Source of the DNA: Prorocentrum cordatum
Lineage: Eukaryota; Sar; Dinophyceae; Prorocentrales; Prorocentraceae
Length of the DNA: 47,279 nt
Reading direction: 5' to 3'
Assembly: GCA_963575745.1 (NCBI GenBank)
Contig: CAUYUJ010001353.1
Coordinates: 55,001-102,279 of the forward strand
In this document: positions 20,030 to 29,433 of the stretch, one piece after another
How the letters are laid out: every line of letters begins with the position of its first letter
Numbering within the stretch: the first letter of the stretch is position 1
The notes under the pieces: model-generated
Databases searched by the model: none
What the model saw: only the letters and a program-made list of their open reading frames with translations
Told to the model about the DNA's origin: nothing
Made by a program: the position numbers and the translations under genes

Positions 20030-21190
20030 GGCGTCTGGACACTTCGAGCTAGCGCGCCCGTTGATTTCCTTCCGATTACTGCGCCGAACAGCATACAGAA
20101 AACCATCACCATCTCCAAAGAATCAGCAGAGTATGAATAGTTTTTCGGCCCCGGCGCTGATAGCAGACAGAGTTCAGGCGTCTAGATACTTCAAACTAGC
20201 GCGCCTGAGTATTTCCTTCCGATTGCTGTGCCGAACACCTATGTAGCTCATCTGCAGCTCGAGTTAAGTCAAGAAAACCAATACGATCTCTAAAGAATTA
20301 GCAGAATACGAATAGTGTTTCGGCTCCAGCGCTGATAGAAGACCGAGTTCCGGCGTCTAGATACTTTCGATACGCGCGCCTGATGCGTTACTTCCGATTG
20401 CTGTGCCCAACGGCTCTGTAGCTCATCTGCAGATCGAGTTAAGTCAAGAAAACCATTATCATCTCCAAAAAACTTAGCAGAGTACGAATAGTATTTCGGC
20501 CTCAGCAGACCGAGTTCAGGCGTCTAGATACTTTGAGCTAGCGCGTCTGATGATTTCCTTCCGATTCCTGTGCCAAACAGCTCTGTAGCTCATCTGCAGC
20601 TCGAGTGCAGTGAAGAAAACCATCACCATTTCCAAAAACTAGAAGAGTACGAATAGTTGTTCAGCCCCAGCGTTGATAGCAGACTGATTTCAGCCGTCTA
20701 GATACTTTGAACTAGCGCGCCTGATGATTTGCTTCCGATTGCTGTGCCAAACAGCTCTGTAGCTCATTTGCACCTCGAGTTAAGTTAAGCAAACCATCAC
20801 AATCTAATATATATATATATATATATATATATGTTATAAATTACTTTTTAACAAAAGGAGTGTTTCGGCTCCAGCGCTGATAGCAGACCGAACTCAGGCG
20901 TCTAGATACTTCAGACTATCGCGCCTGATGATTCCTTCCAACTGCTGTGCCAAAGAGCTTTGTAGCTCATCTGCAGCTCGATTTAAGTCAAGAAACGCAT
21001 CATCCTCTCCAAAAAGTTAGTAGAGTACGAATAGTTTCGCGGACCTACCTCGAGCAGCAGACCGAGTTCAGACATGTGGATATTTCAGTCGAACGCGCCT
21101 GACGATTCTAGATCAATTATGTGTGCCTACCAGCTCTGTAACTGTCCTACAGCTCGAGTTAAGTTAAGAAAACCGGCAGCAGCTGTCAAG
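20030..21190 (+). repeat. Satellite A array (~175-bp units), plus orientation
   Basis: The anchor AGACCGAGTTCAG (and variants) occurs at about 20165, 20340, 20507, 20681, 20885 and 21059. Steps are 175, 167, 174, 204 and 174 bp; the long step contains a TA dinucleotide insertion. Each unit also has GCGCCTGATGATT, CTGTAGCTCATCTGCAGCTC and TACGAATAGT. Units share roughly four bases in five by eye. Confidence 0.85.
20806..20833 (+). repeat. (TA)n microsatellite within satellite A
   Basis: About 14 TA units inserted between two satellite units, followed by an AT-rich stretch. It accounts for the one overlong unit. Confidence 0.9.
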
Positions 21191-21451
21191 ATGCCTCGAA
21201 ACAGCCGATCCCGCCCGAGTGCTCTTGGGCAGTAATATGTACTGAGATTGAGACGGCGAGCGGGAACAAGATCGAATACGAGGAGAAAAAATACTAGAGC
21301 TCTAACGAATTGTTAAATTTCGAGAAATTCAATTTGAATAAGTCAAAAACGACACAACTTCCGTCGAAAATTGTTTTGCCAACTAGCCCCCCAGCGCGCC
21401 GGAATTACTCTTCTAGCTTCGCCGCTGACGCTCTTAGGGAAGCTCTACGAG
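21191..21451 (+). repeat. Right arm of a satellite-carrying (type 1) element
   Basis: After the last satellite unit comes a unique arm containing GGCGAGCGGGAACAAGATCG, AAAAAATACTAGAGCTC, GCCAACTAGC and CGGAATTACTCTT, ending GGAAGCTCTACGAG (21438-21451). The same arm ends elements at 28767 and 33980 and appears reversed at 24008-24300. The terminal 14-mer is the exact reverse complement of the left terminus CTCGTAGAGCTTCC. Confidence 0.75.
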
Positions 21452-21604
21452 TCACTTGGCACTAACGCACCAGATAGTTCAAGATCAATTAGGTGTGCCT
21501 GATGGCTCTGTAGCTCTTCTACAACTCGAGTTCAGTTAAGAAAACCGACAGCACCTGCCAAGATGACACGAACAGCCGTTTCCGCCGTCATGCTTTTTGA
21601 CAGT

Positions 21605-21662
21605 AACTGGGAGCCCGCTGTAAAACGTCAACCAGGCTACCGCCAGGAGCCTCGTAGAGCTC
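21605..21662 (+). repeat. Dispersed hairpin copy 5
   Basis: CTGGGAGCCCGCTGTAAAACG ... AACCAGGCTACCGCC ... CCTCGTAGAGCTC; stem mutated in several places. Confidence 0.75.
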
Positions 21663-22042
21663 TGTTCTCGCGTGGCGCTGATCGGAACACATCGAAGGAG
21701 CCTCCTCCAGCGCGAGCAAGAAAACTTGAACAAAACACGTTTTTTCCGTTTTCATCAAAAGTCTGTTGCTTCAAATGTTTTGATAGTAGCACTGCAGCTA
21801 CGGAGCTGAGAATTTACTGGCAGACGCGGCATAACTCACTACAGGTGCGAAAAATACGGGCTTGTTTAAACGAATGTTCAAAATCTCTCACAACGTTCGC
21901 CACCCAAACTTCCCACATTCTCTGTCCGGGTCGGTTCGGCCAACGAGCTGCACCCCGGGCCGAAATTCCTCTAGATCATCGAGCCGAAGAACTCTACGAG
22001 CACACACGCACACACACACATAAACAGACGCACAGAGTGGAA

Positions 22043-22425
22043 GCCGGCGGTAAACCGTCAACCAGGTTACCGCCAGAAGCCTCGTAGAACTCTTTTTTCG
22101 CGCGGCGCTGCTCGGAACACGTTAAGGAATCTTGCTCAAGCTTGAGCTCGAAAACTCGAAAACACGTTTTATGGCTTTCATACAGAGTCGGTTCCTTCAA
22201 GTGTTTGAATAGTAATACTGCAGCTACAGACCTGAATTTAACTGGCAAACGCGGCATAACTCACTACAGGTGCGAAAAATACGGGCTTGTTTAAACGAAT
22301 GTTCAAAATCTCTCACAACGTTCGCCACCCAAACTTCCCACATTCTCTGTCCGGGTCGGTTCGGCCAACGAGCTGCACCCCGGGCCGAAATTCCTCTAGA
22401 TCATCGAGCCGAAGAACTCTACGAG
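22043..22425 (+). mobile_element. Complete type 2 element (~380 bp)
   Basis: Hairpin (CCGGCGGTAAACCGTC ... GGTTACCGCC) plus CTCGTAGAACTC at the left, a body with CGCGGCGCTGCTCGGAACAC and AATACTGCAGCTAC, then CGGCCAACGAGCTGCACC and the right end GAAGAACTCTACGAG. Ends are inverted repeats of about 10 bp. No coding capacity. I infer a non-autonomous element; no target duplication was proved. Confidence 0.65.
22044..22092 (+). repeat. Dispersed hairpin copy 6
   Basis: CCGGCGGTAA pairs with TTACCGCC across a loop holding CCGTCAACCAGG; then CCTCGTAGAACTC. Confidence 0.85.
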
Positions 22426-22468
22426 CACACACGCACACACACACATAAACAGACGCACAGAGTGGAAG

Positions 22469-22517
22469 CCGGCGGTAAACCGTCAACCAGGTTACCGCCA
22501 GAAGCCTCGTAGAACTC
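22469..22517 (+). repeat. Dispersed hairpin copy 7
   Basis: Identical to copy 6, in the second unit of the 425-bp duplication. Confidence 0.85.
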
Positions 22518-22783
22518 TTTTTTCGCGCGGCGCTGCTCGGAACACGTTAAGGAATCTTGCTCAAGCTTGAGCTCGAAAACTCGAAAACACGTTTTATGGC
22601 TTTCATACAGAGTCGGTTCCTTCAAGTGTTTGAATGGTAATACTGCAGCTACAGACCTGAATTTAACTGGCAAACGCGGCGTAACCCACTACAGGTGCGA
22701 AAAGTACATTTTAACAAAAAATGTTTCAGGTCATCACACTGTCCGCCCGGGCCGGGCTGGCCCACTAGCTGCACCCCGCGCCG

Positions 22784-23812
22784 GAATCCCACCAGCCCTC
22801 TGGGCGCAGGTGGTCTAGAACAGATCCTCCTCCACCCCTGCCTCTCCCCCTTGACCTGGACGGAGGGTTTCGCGAGCGGTCGAGCGGATCTTTTGGCCCC
22901 AAGATGGCTTCAAGAGCGCGTCAGAGAGCCTAAGATGAGCTCCAAGATGGCTCAAGATAGCGCAAGATCGCTCGAGATGGCTCCTAAGATGGTTCCAAGA
23001 GGCCCAAAGACGGCCCCAAGACGGCTCCAAGTGGCCAAAGAGCTCCCCAAGGAGGCCCCGAAGAGGCCAAAATCGTCCCAAAACCTTAGGAAAATCAATG
23101 TGTTTGCTTTCTCCCCGTTTCGCTTCCGATGGCCATCCAAGGCCTCAAGATGGCTCCAAGATGGCCCAAGAGGGCCCCACAAGAGGCCCAAGAGAGCCCC
23201 AAGACGGCCCCAAGAGCGCCCAAGAGCGCTCCAAGAGCGCCCCAAGAGCGCCCCAAGAGGCGATGTTTGGAGCTCCTGAGGGGGGAGGCTAATTAGGGAA
23301 CCCCCCTTCGTTGATCGATCTCCTCCAAGATGGCCCCAAGAGCGCCCCTACAGCCCCCAAGAGCGCCCCAAGAGCGCCCCAAGAGGCGCCCAGACGGCCC
23401 CAAGAGGCGCCCAAGAGGCCTCCAAGAGGCTCCCAAGAGACCCCCAAGAAGCCTCGAGAGGATCTCCGAAATGCATTTAAGACGCTTCTGGCTCTTCGGT
23501 TCGCCGTCCTCTTCAATTTCTCATCCCCCTCTTCCTCCTCCTCCTTCTCCTCCTTCTCCTCCTTCTCCTCCCTCTGCTCTTTCTCCTCCTTCTCGTCCTC
23601 CTCGTCCTCTCCCTACTGCACATCCTCGTTCTCATTCTCCCCCCCCTCCCCCTCCCCCTTCCCCATCCCCCTCCGACGAGGATTCCTTCTCCACCCCCCC
23701 CCCCTCTTGGGGCACGTGACAGCTTCCCCCGCCCTTTGTTATTCTGCATGCTCCCCGACTTCCCTGATCACCTCAACTCCCCTGGACGTCGTTTCTGGAT
23801 GGGCTGGTGGGG
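22784..23812 (+). repeat. Long dispersed repeat, copy B
   Basis: It starts with the CTCTGGGCGCAGGTGGTC flank, continues with the purine-rich CCAAGAGCGCC block (about 22895-23480), a C/T microsatellite (23515-23700) and the unique tail ending TGGATGGGCTGGTGGGGATAC (23812). Same order as at 1211-3180 but without the trinucleotide expansion. Its left boundary is fused to a right-end-like piece (CCACTAGCTGCACC, 22762) of a type 2 element. Confidence 0.8.
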
Positions 23813-23819
23813 ATACGCG

Positions 23820-24007
23820 AAGCGTCAACAAGTCCTCTAGCTCATCGGTGCCGAAGAGCTCTACGAGGAAAATGTGGCCGAAGATTCAGATGGTGAGCGG
23901 TGATGAGATCGAAAGTGAAGAAAAAATACTAGAACCTTCACCAAGCGTTGCATCTCGAGAAAGCAAATTTAAACGAAACAAAATGATGCAAAACTTCCGT
24001 CAATATT
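23820..24007 (+). repeat. Right-end fragment of a type 2 element and flank
   Basis: TCCTCTAGCTCATCGGTG then GAAGAGCTCTACGAGG at 23854-23869. The following 23870-24007 has AAAAAATACTAGA and TTTAAACGAA, like the type 1 right arm. It is a recombined junction; no gene. Confidence 0.55.
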
Positions 24008-24300
24008 AAATCGTAGAGCTTCCCGGAGAGCGTTAGCGGCGGGCGCTGGAGGGCTAGTTCACAAAAACAGCAGCCCGACAGATGTGTTGCATAATTCTGC
24101 TCGGTTTAAGTTCGATGTCTTACACAATTTAAACATTCGTTAGAGCTCCTAATAATTTTCTCCCGTCATAGTCAATCTGATTCTCTCCCGCCATCTCAAT
24201 CTCGGGACGATCGGGTACCTATTACTGCCAACAAGCATGTGGGCGGGATCGGCTGTTCGGATCATCTTCACGGGCACTGTCGATTTATGTACTCAAATCG
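24008..24300 (-). repeat. Right arm of a type 1 element, inverted
   Basis: Starts with TCGTAGAGCTTCCC and contains GGCGCTGGAGGGCTAGTT, GGCGGGATCGGCTGTTCGG. It is the reverse complement of 21191-21451. It leads directly into the minus-oriented satellite at 24300. Confidence 0.7.
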
Positions 24301-24772
24301 AGCTGCAGGTTAGCTACAGAGCTGGTAGGCACAGCTCATCGATCTAGAATCATCAGGCGCGCTCGTCGCAAGCATCCAGAGGTTTGAACTCGATCTGCTA
24401 CCAGAGCTAGGTCCGCGAAACTATTTGCACCCTCCTTTTTTAGATAATGATGGTTTTCTTGACTTAACTCACGCTGCAGATGAGCTAGAGAGCTCTTAGG
24501 TGCAGCAATCGAAATGCATTCATCAGACGCGCTAGTCTGAAGTATCTAGACGCCTGAAATTGGTATGCTATCAGAGCTCGGTTCGAAGAGCTATTCGTAC
24601 TCCGCTAATTTTTGAGAGAGAGTGGTTCATGAGTCTGCAGCTGATCTACCGAGCTGTTCGGCACAGCAATCGGAAGGGAATTATCAGGCGCACGAGTCTA
24701 GAGTACGTAGACGCCAAACCTCGATCTGCTATCAGAGCTCAATTCGAACACTATTCGTACTCTGTCAATACC
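24300..24772 (-). repeat. Satellite A units, minus orientation
   Basis: About 2.7 units with GAGCTACAGAGCTG, CATCAGGCGCGC, CTATCAGAGCT and ACTATTCGTACTC. They follow the inverted type 1 arm, so a whole element appears inverted here. Confidence 0.8.
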
Positions 24773-24845
24773 TCGTAGAGCTCTTCGTTATTGCTGAGAG
24801 GGATTCCGGCGCGGAGCGGAGCTAGTTGGGCGACCCGACTGGGGC
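24773..24845 (-). repeat. Type 2 right end, inverted
   Basis: CTCGTAGAGCTCTTCG followed by GGATTCCGGCGC and GGAGCTAGTTGGGC is the reverse complement of right ends such as 32835-32893. Confidence 0.7.
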
Positions 24846-24955
24846 TCGATTTTGCTAAGATTTGAAAGATAATTAACAATTAATTTTGAAATATCAAATC
24901 TTTACTCCCAGCATTAGGGTTTCAACTTCATTTTTGCCCCGTGATATTCGATCTT

Positions 24956-24992
24956 ACTGGGAGCCGGCGGTAAACCGTCAATCTTGGTTTTT
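24956..24992 (+). repeat. Dispersed hairpin copy 8 (left half)
   Basis: ACTGGGAGCCGGCGGTAAACC then CAATCTTGGTTTTTG; right stem absent as in copy 4. Confidence 0.8.
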
Positions 24993-25135
24993 GTGCATTG
25001 CGCATTGCGTGTCGCCACAGCAGGGTCGGGTAACCACCCGGGCGAGGGCCACACAAGGAGGCCCAATAGCCTGCCAAACGCAGGCAGTCCTCCACTCCCA
25101 GATAGAGTTGCCAGGCAGACTCTAACTCAGCAGCA

Positions 25136-25440
25136 GTGATCGCGCCCGAGGGGGGAGAGGGAAGGACGTCGTTTACCAAGCATTTTTGCCAACACGCTGC
25201 ACAATGGGGAAAAGGAGAGAAGATCTACCTGGCCAGCCTCGATGTACTACAGGCGTTTGACCACGTTACTATTAAGCTAGCTTTACAAAGTATGGATAAG
25301 CTTGGTTTTGACCCCGCTTTGATCTATGCCCTTCTCTGCCCTATGACCGAAAACTTGGTAAAGCCACCGTCGAAGGGACTCAGAATTTGGACTGGATTGG
25401 TTGGGATCGGAGTATCAGGACGGGCCGGGTGGACGGACCA
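25136..25440 (+). pseudogene. LINE RT fragment (motif A region)
   Basis: Plus-strand frame containing FTKHFCQHAAQWGKGEK and LASLDVLQAFDHVTIKL. The LINE at 12.2 kb has HIGQHAANWRKGE and LQAFDH at the same place, so both belong to one family. D of LDV/AFDH is the RT motif A region. The copy ends before motif B and is flanked on both sides by hairpin family copies (24956 and 25476). It cannot encode a working RT. Confidence 0.7.
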
Positions 25441-25475
25441 TTCATATTCAAAGTGGTGAGTGTGGCCTTGTGGAA

Positions 25476-25531
25476 CTGGCGCCGGCGGTGAACCGTCAAA
25501 CTGGTCACTGCCGGGAACCTCGTAGAGCTCC
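25476..25531 (+). repeat. Dispersed hairpin copy 9
   Basis: GCCGGCGGTGAACCGTC ... CTGGTCACTGCCGGGAACC then TCGTAGAGCTCC. The A-to-G change in the left arm (GGTGA) is matched by T-to-C on the right (TCAC), so pairing is kept. Confidence 0.85.
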
Positions 25532-25677
25532 TTTCACGCGTGAGAGTGCTCAGAGTCGAAAGAGAGAGCTTCTGGAGGCATTTCTCGAAAAAGGCAAAAT
25601 TGATTTTTTTTATGTCGACATAAAGTTGGTCCCTCCAAGTGTTTTCACAGTAAAAATGCGCCTACAGAGCTCGCATG

Positions 25678-25730
25678 GGATCCGGCGGTAAACCGTCAAC
25701 CAGGCAACCGCCGGGAGCCTCGTAGAGCTT
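25678..25730 (+). repeat. Dispersed hairpin copy 10
   Basis: ATCCGGCGGTAAACCGTCAA ... GGCAACCGCCGGGAGCC then TCGTAGAGCTTC. Confidence 0.8.
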
Positions 25731-25834
25731 CTCGCGCGGCGCTGCTCGGAGCACAAAGAAGATTTCTCAAGCGTGAAGAAAAAAACTCAAAACATATGTT
25801 TTGTTTTGCATTTTCGTTTCGTGGACATAGCTCG

Positions 25835-26150
25835 AGTGCCAGACCGAGTTCAGACCTCTCGATGCGAGAAAAGAATGCGCCAGGTGATACTGGATCAGTT
25901 TATATGCGTACCAGCTCTGTAGCTATTCTAAATCTTCAGTTTAGGGAAACCGACAGCACCTGTCAAGATCACTCGTATAATACGAATAGCTTCACGGATC
26001 TAGCTCGAGTGGAGACCGAGTTCAGACCTCTCGATGGAACAGACGAACGCACCCAATGATTCTAAATTCGTTTCTGTAAATATGAGCTCTGTCGCTGTCC
26101 TAAATCTCGAGTTAAGTACAGAAAACCGTGAGCGCGTGTCAAGATGACTC
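25835..26150 (+). repeat. Satellite A units (~172 bp)
   Basis: AGACCGAGTTCAGACCTC at 25841 and AGACCGAGTTCAG at 26013. The array stops at 26150 where type 2 body sequence (AATGCAGCTACGGACCTGAG) takes over. Confidence 0.8.
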
Positions 26151-26343
26151 GAAAAGGCCGACGTGTCCCTCAAGTCGTTTGATAATAATAATGCAGCTAC
26201 GGACCTGAGAATTTAACTGGCAGACGCGGCATCACCCACCCGACCCCGAGTTATAACATTGTCTCTTAAGGTCGGGTCTGCCAACTAGCTCCACCCTGCG
26301 CCCGAATTCCTCTTAGCTCGTCTTGGCGAAGAGCTCTACGAGG
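26150..26343 (+). repeat. Type 2 element body and right end without its hairpin
   Basis: Body sequence to GCCAACTAGCTCCACC and the terminus GAAGAGCTCTACGAGG (26328-26343). The left part is replaced by satellite A. Confidence 0.65.
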
Positions 26344-26428
26344 TATGAAAACGGAGAGGCCCTCATAGTCGTAAACAGATGCGAAAAATCTGCTTTCTCA
26401 AAATAAATGAGCAAATATCTTTCAAATA

Positions 26429-26487
26429 CTGGGCGCCGGCGGTGAACCGTCAACCTTTCTTACTGCCGGGGGACTCGTAGAGCTTCC
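26429..26487 (+). repeat. Dispersed hairpin copy 11
   Basis: ACTGGGCGCCGGCGGTGAACC ... TTTCTTACTGCCGGGGG then ACTCGTAGAGCTTCC. Belongs to the subfamily with TTTCTTAC in the right arm. Confidence 0.85.
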
Positions 26488-27563
26488 TGACAATATATAA
26501 TGTCGAAAAAAATGCAGAGAACGAATAGTTTTTAGCGCAAGCGATTCCACACCTCTCGATGCAAGAGCCGAACGCCCACAATACTTCTCGATTGTCTTCT
26601 GTACAAGCTCTATAGCGCTCCTACAGCCCGAGTTACGTGCGTAAATCGATGGCACCTCTCAGGATGACTTGAACAAAACAAATAGTTTGGCAAACCCAGC
26701 TGGAGTATCAGACCGAGTTCAGACCTCTGAATGCGACAGGCGGACGCGTCTGATGTCTCCGAGTCGATTTCTGTGATTACCAGCCCTGCAGCTCCCCTGC
26801 AGCCCGAGTTCAGTGCAGAAAACCGAGAGCACCTCTCAGGATGACTCGAACAATACGAATAGTTCCGCGGACCTAGTTCGGGCAGCAGACCGACTTCCGA
26901 GCTCTGGATTCGACAGGCGGACGCGCCTGATGTCTTCAAATCGATTTCTGTGATCACCTGCACTGTAGCCCCCCTACAGCCCGATTCAAGTGCAGGAAAC
27001 CGACAGCACCTCTCAAGATGACTCGAACAATACGAATAGTTTCGCGATTCTAGATCGGGCAGCAGACCGAGTTCAGAGCTCTATATTCAACAAACAAACG
27101 CGACTGATGATTCTGAATCGGTTGTTATAAGCATCAGCTCTTTAGCTCTCCTATAGCTCGAGTTTAGTACAGAAAATCGAGAGCGCCTGTCAAGATGACT
27201 CGAATAATACGAATAAGTTTGCGGACCTAGCTCGGCTAGCAGACCGAGTTCAGACCTCTAGATGCAACAGACAGACGCGCCTGATCATTCTGAATCGATA
27301 CGGTGTGCTTGCGAGCTGTGTAGCTGTCCTGTATCTCGAGTTAAATCGAATAAACTGACAGCGTGTATCAAGATGACTCGAAACGGCCGATCGCGCCCGT
27401 GTGCTTTTTGACAGTCAAAGGTACGAGCTGAGATCAAGATGGCGAGCGGGAATAAGAATATCACGGGAAAAAATACTAGAGCTCTAACGAATGGTTGAAT
27501 TTCGAAAACAAAATTTTCAACCGACCAAAAGTCACCAAAAGGCCCGTCGAGATTTTTCTTCCA
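26429..27563 (+). mobile_element. Type 1 element with satellite cargo, right end lost
   Basis: Left end: hairpin plus CTCGTAGAGCTTCC (26474-26487) and CTGACAATATATAATG. Then satellite A units with anchors at about 26710, 26887, 27064 and 27241 (177-bp steps), then the right arm (GGCGAGCGGGAATAAG, GACCAAAAGTCACC). It breaks at CCAACT (27561-27566), where the next element's hairpin begins, so two elements are fused head to tail. Confidence 0.7.
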
Positions 27564-27619
27564 ACTGGGCGCCGGCGGTAGACAACCTTTCTTACCGCCG
27601 GGGGACTCGTAAAGCTTCC
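27564..27619 (+). repeat. Dispersed hairpin copy 12
   Basis: ACTGGGCGCCGGCGGTAGAC ... CTTACCGCCGGGGG then CTCGTAAAGCTTCC. A few loop bases are deleted but the stem is intact. Confidence 0.85.
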
Positions 27620-28767
27620 TGACAACATATAATGTCGGGAAAATTGCAGAGAACGAATAGTTTTTCAGCCCAAGCGATTTCAGACCTCTCGATGCAACAG
27701 CCAAACGCCCCCGATGCTATGGATTATCTTCTTTACGAGCTCTGTAGCTCTCCTACAGCCGAGTTACGTGCGTAATTCGACAGCACCTCTCAAGATGACT
27801 CCTATCAAACGAATAGTTTGGCAACCCAGATGGAGTATAAAACCGAGTTCAGACCTGTGAATGCGACAGGCAAACGCATCTGATGTCGCGAATCGACTCC
27901 TGTGAATGCCAGCCCTGCAGCCCCCTACAGCCCGAGTTAAGTGCAGAAAACCAACAGCACCTCTCAGGATGACTCGAACAATACAATAGCTTCGCGGACC
28001 TAGTTTGGGGAGCAGACAGAGTTCCGAGCTCTGGATTCGACAGGCGGACGCGCCTGATGTCTTCAAATCGATTCCTGTGACCACCAGCAATGTAGCCCCT
28101 CTCAGCCCTTGTTGAGCGCAGAAGACCGAGAGCACTTCTCAAGAGGACTCGAACAATACGAATGGTTTCGCGATTCTAGACCGGGCAGCAGACCGAGTTC
28201 AGAGCTCTCGATTCAGACAACTTCCACTAATGATTCTCAATCGGTTTCTGTACGCATCAGCTTTGTAGCTGTCCTCTAGCTCGAGTTGAGTACAGAAAAC
28301 CGAGAGCGTCTGTCAAGATGACTCGAACAATACGAACAGGTTTGCGGACCTAGCTCAGGTAGCAGACCGAGTTCAGACCTCTGGATTCAACAGGCGAACG
28401 CGCCTGATCATTCTGAATCGATTAGTTGTGCTTATCAGCTCTGTAGCTGTCCTAAAGCTCGAGTTAGGGTCAGAAAACCGTAATCGCGTGTCAAGATGAC
28501 TTGAAACAGCCGATCCCGCCTGCCTGCTTCTTGGCAGTAAAAGGTATCCGATCAAGATGAGATCAAGATGGCGAGCGGGAATAAGATCGAATATCATGGG
28601 AAAAAATACTAGAGCTCAAACGAATAGTTGAATTCCGAGAACAAAATTTTCAATCGACCAAAAGTCACCAAAAGTTGCGTCGAGATTTGTCTTGCCAACT
28701 AGCTCTCCAGCGCCCCGGAATTACTTTTAAGCTTCCAGCAATAACTTGCCAAGGGAAGCTCTACGAG
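27564..28767 (+). mobile_element. Most complete type 1 element (~1.2 kb)
   Basis: Left: hairpin copy 12 and CTCGTAAAGCTTCC (27606-27619). Body: satellite A units with anchors at about 27840, 28014, 28190 and 28364. Right arm: GGCGAGCGGGAATAAG, CAAAAGTCACCAAAAG, GCCAACTAGCTCTCC, ending GGAAGCTCTACGAG at 28754-28767. The 14-bp ends are inverted repeats with one mismatch. No ORF. I infer a non-autonomous transposon that carries and multiplies a satellite. No target duplication is evident. Confidence 0.65.
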
Positions 28768-28826
28768 TTACTAGCTCTTTAGCGCCCCGGAATTACTCTT
28801 AAGCTTCCAGCAACTTGGTAGCGTCC

Positions 28827-28883
28827 ACTGGGAACCGGCGGTAAACCGTCAAACAGATTACCGTCGGGCACTTTGTAAAGCTC
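28827..28883 (+). repeat. Dispersed hairpin copy 13
   Basis: GGGAACCGGCGGTAAACCG ... AGATTACCGTCGGGCAC then TTTGTAAAGCTC (mutated TIR motif). Confidence 0.8.
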
Positions 28884-29123
28884 TTTTCTTGCACAGCGCT
28901 CCTCGGAACACACGAAGGAAGCTTCTAAAGTGAGAGCCGAAAATCGAAAAATTACGATTTTTCGGTTTTTATCCGACGTTAGTTCCTCTAAGTATTTCGA
29001 TATAGTAATACTGCACCTACGGACCAGAGAATTTTACTGACAGACGCGAGAAAACCCACTTCCCTTCCTCCCTTCCCATCTCCTCACCGGAAAACCTTAT
29101 CAGATGATTCAGAAAGGAAAGGG

Positions 29124-29156
<33 letters not shown>

Positions 29157-29349
29157 TTTTATCGATACGAAGTCGGCGTCTCCAAGTGTTTCGATAGTAA
29201 TACTGCCCCGAGAGCCACAAAAAATCAACAGCAGGTGCGCTACAGCTTACTACAGGAAATGAAAATCTCACTTCTGAAAACGAACTTTGAAATTCCACAT
29301 AAAGTTTTTTTCTTATGTATATATATATATAGGGTAAAAAAAAAAATTA

Positions 29350-29389
<40 letters not shown>

Positions 29390-29418
29390 TAGCTCTTTCC
29401 CGAAGAGCTCTACGAGGT
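28884..29418 (+). repeat. Type 2 body interrupted by poly(A)-ended insertions
   Basis: Type 2 body (28884-29062) breaks off at AACCCACT. About 60 bp of unrelated sequence then leads into A29 followed by T8 (29124-29160), after which type 2 body resumes. A second A-rich block has A11 at 29336, then A33 at 29355-29387. The right end GAAGAGCTCTACGAGG follows at 29402-29417. The A runs may be tails of small retroposed inserts. Confidence 0.55.
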
Positions 29419-29433
29419 ACTTGGTAGCGTTCA

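Larger units (their letters stand above)
21836..22685 (+). repeat. 425-bp tandem duplication spanning type 2 elements
   Basis: 21836-22260 and 22261-22685 are almost identical; I see only a base change near 22211/22636 and two near the outer end. Each unit starts inside a type 2 body, runs through its right end (GAAGAACTCTACGAG), a short CA-rich spacer, and the next hairpin and left body. Unequal exchange between neighbouring elements would give this structure. Confidence 0.9.

Noticed and set aside
20030-21190. CRISPR array
   Set aside because: Units are 167-177 bp, diverged along their whole length, with no short identical repeat alternating with unique spacers; the genome is eukaryotic.
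22000-22040. CA spacers between type 2 elements as part of the element
   Set aside because: Present only in the duplicated copies at 22.0 and 22.4 kb; other copies lack it.
26610-26963. Repeated minus-strand frames (CRIQSSELG, YCSSHPERC) in satellite A, also at 27764, 31044 and 34361
   Set aside because: The same peptide-like pattern recurs because the satellite period is near a multiple of 3; frames break at random and no start or conserved stop is seen.
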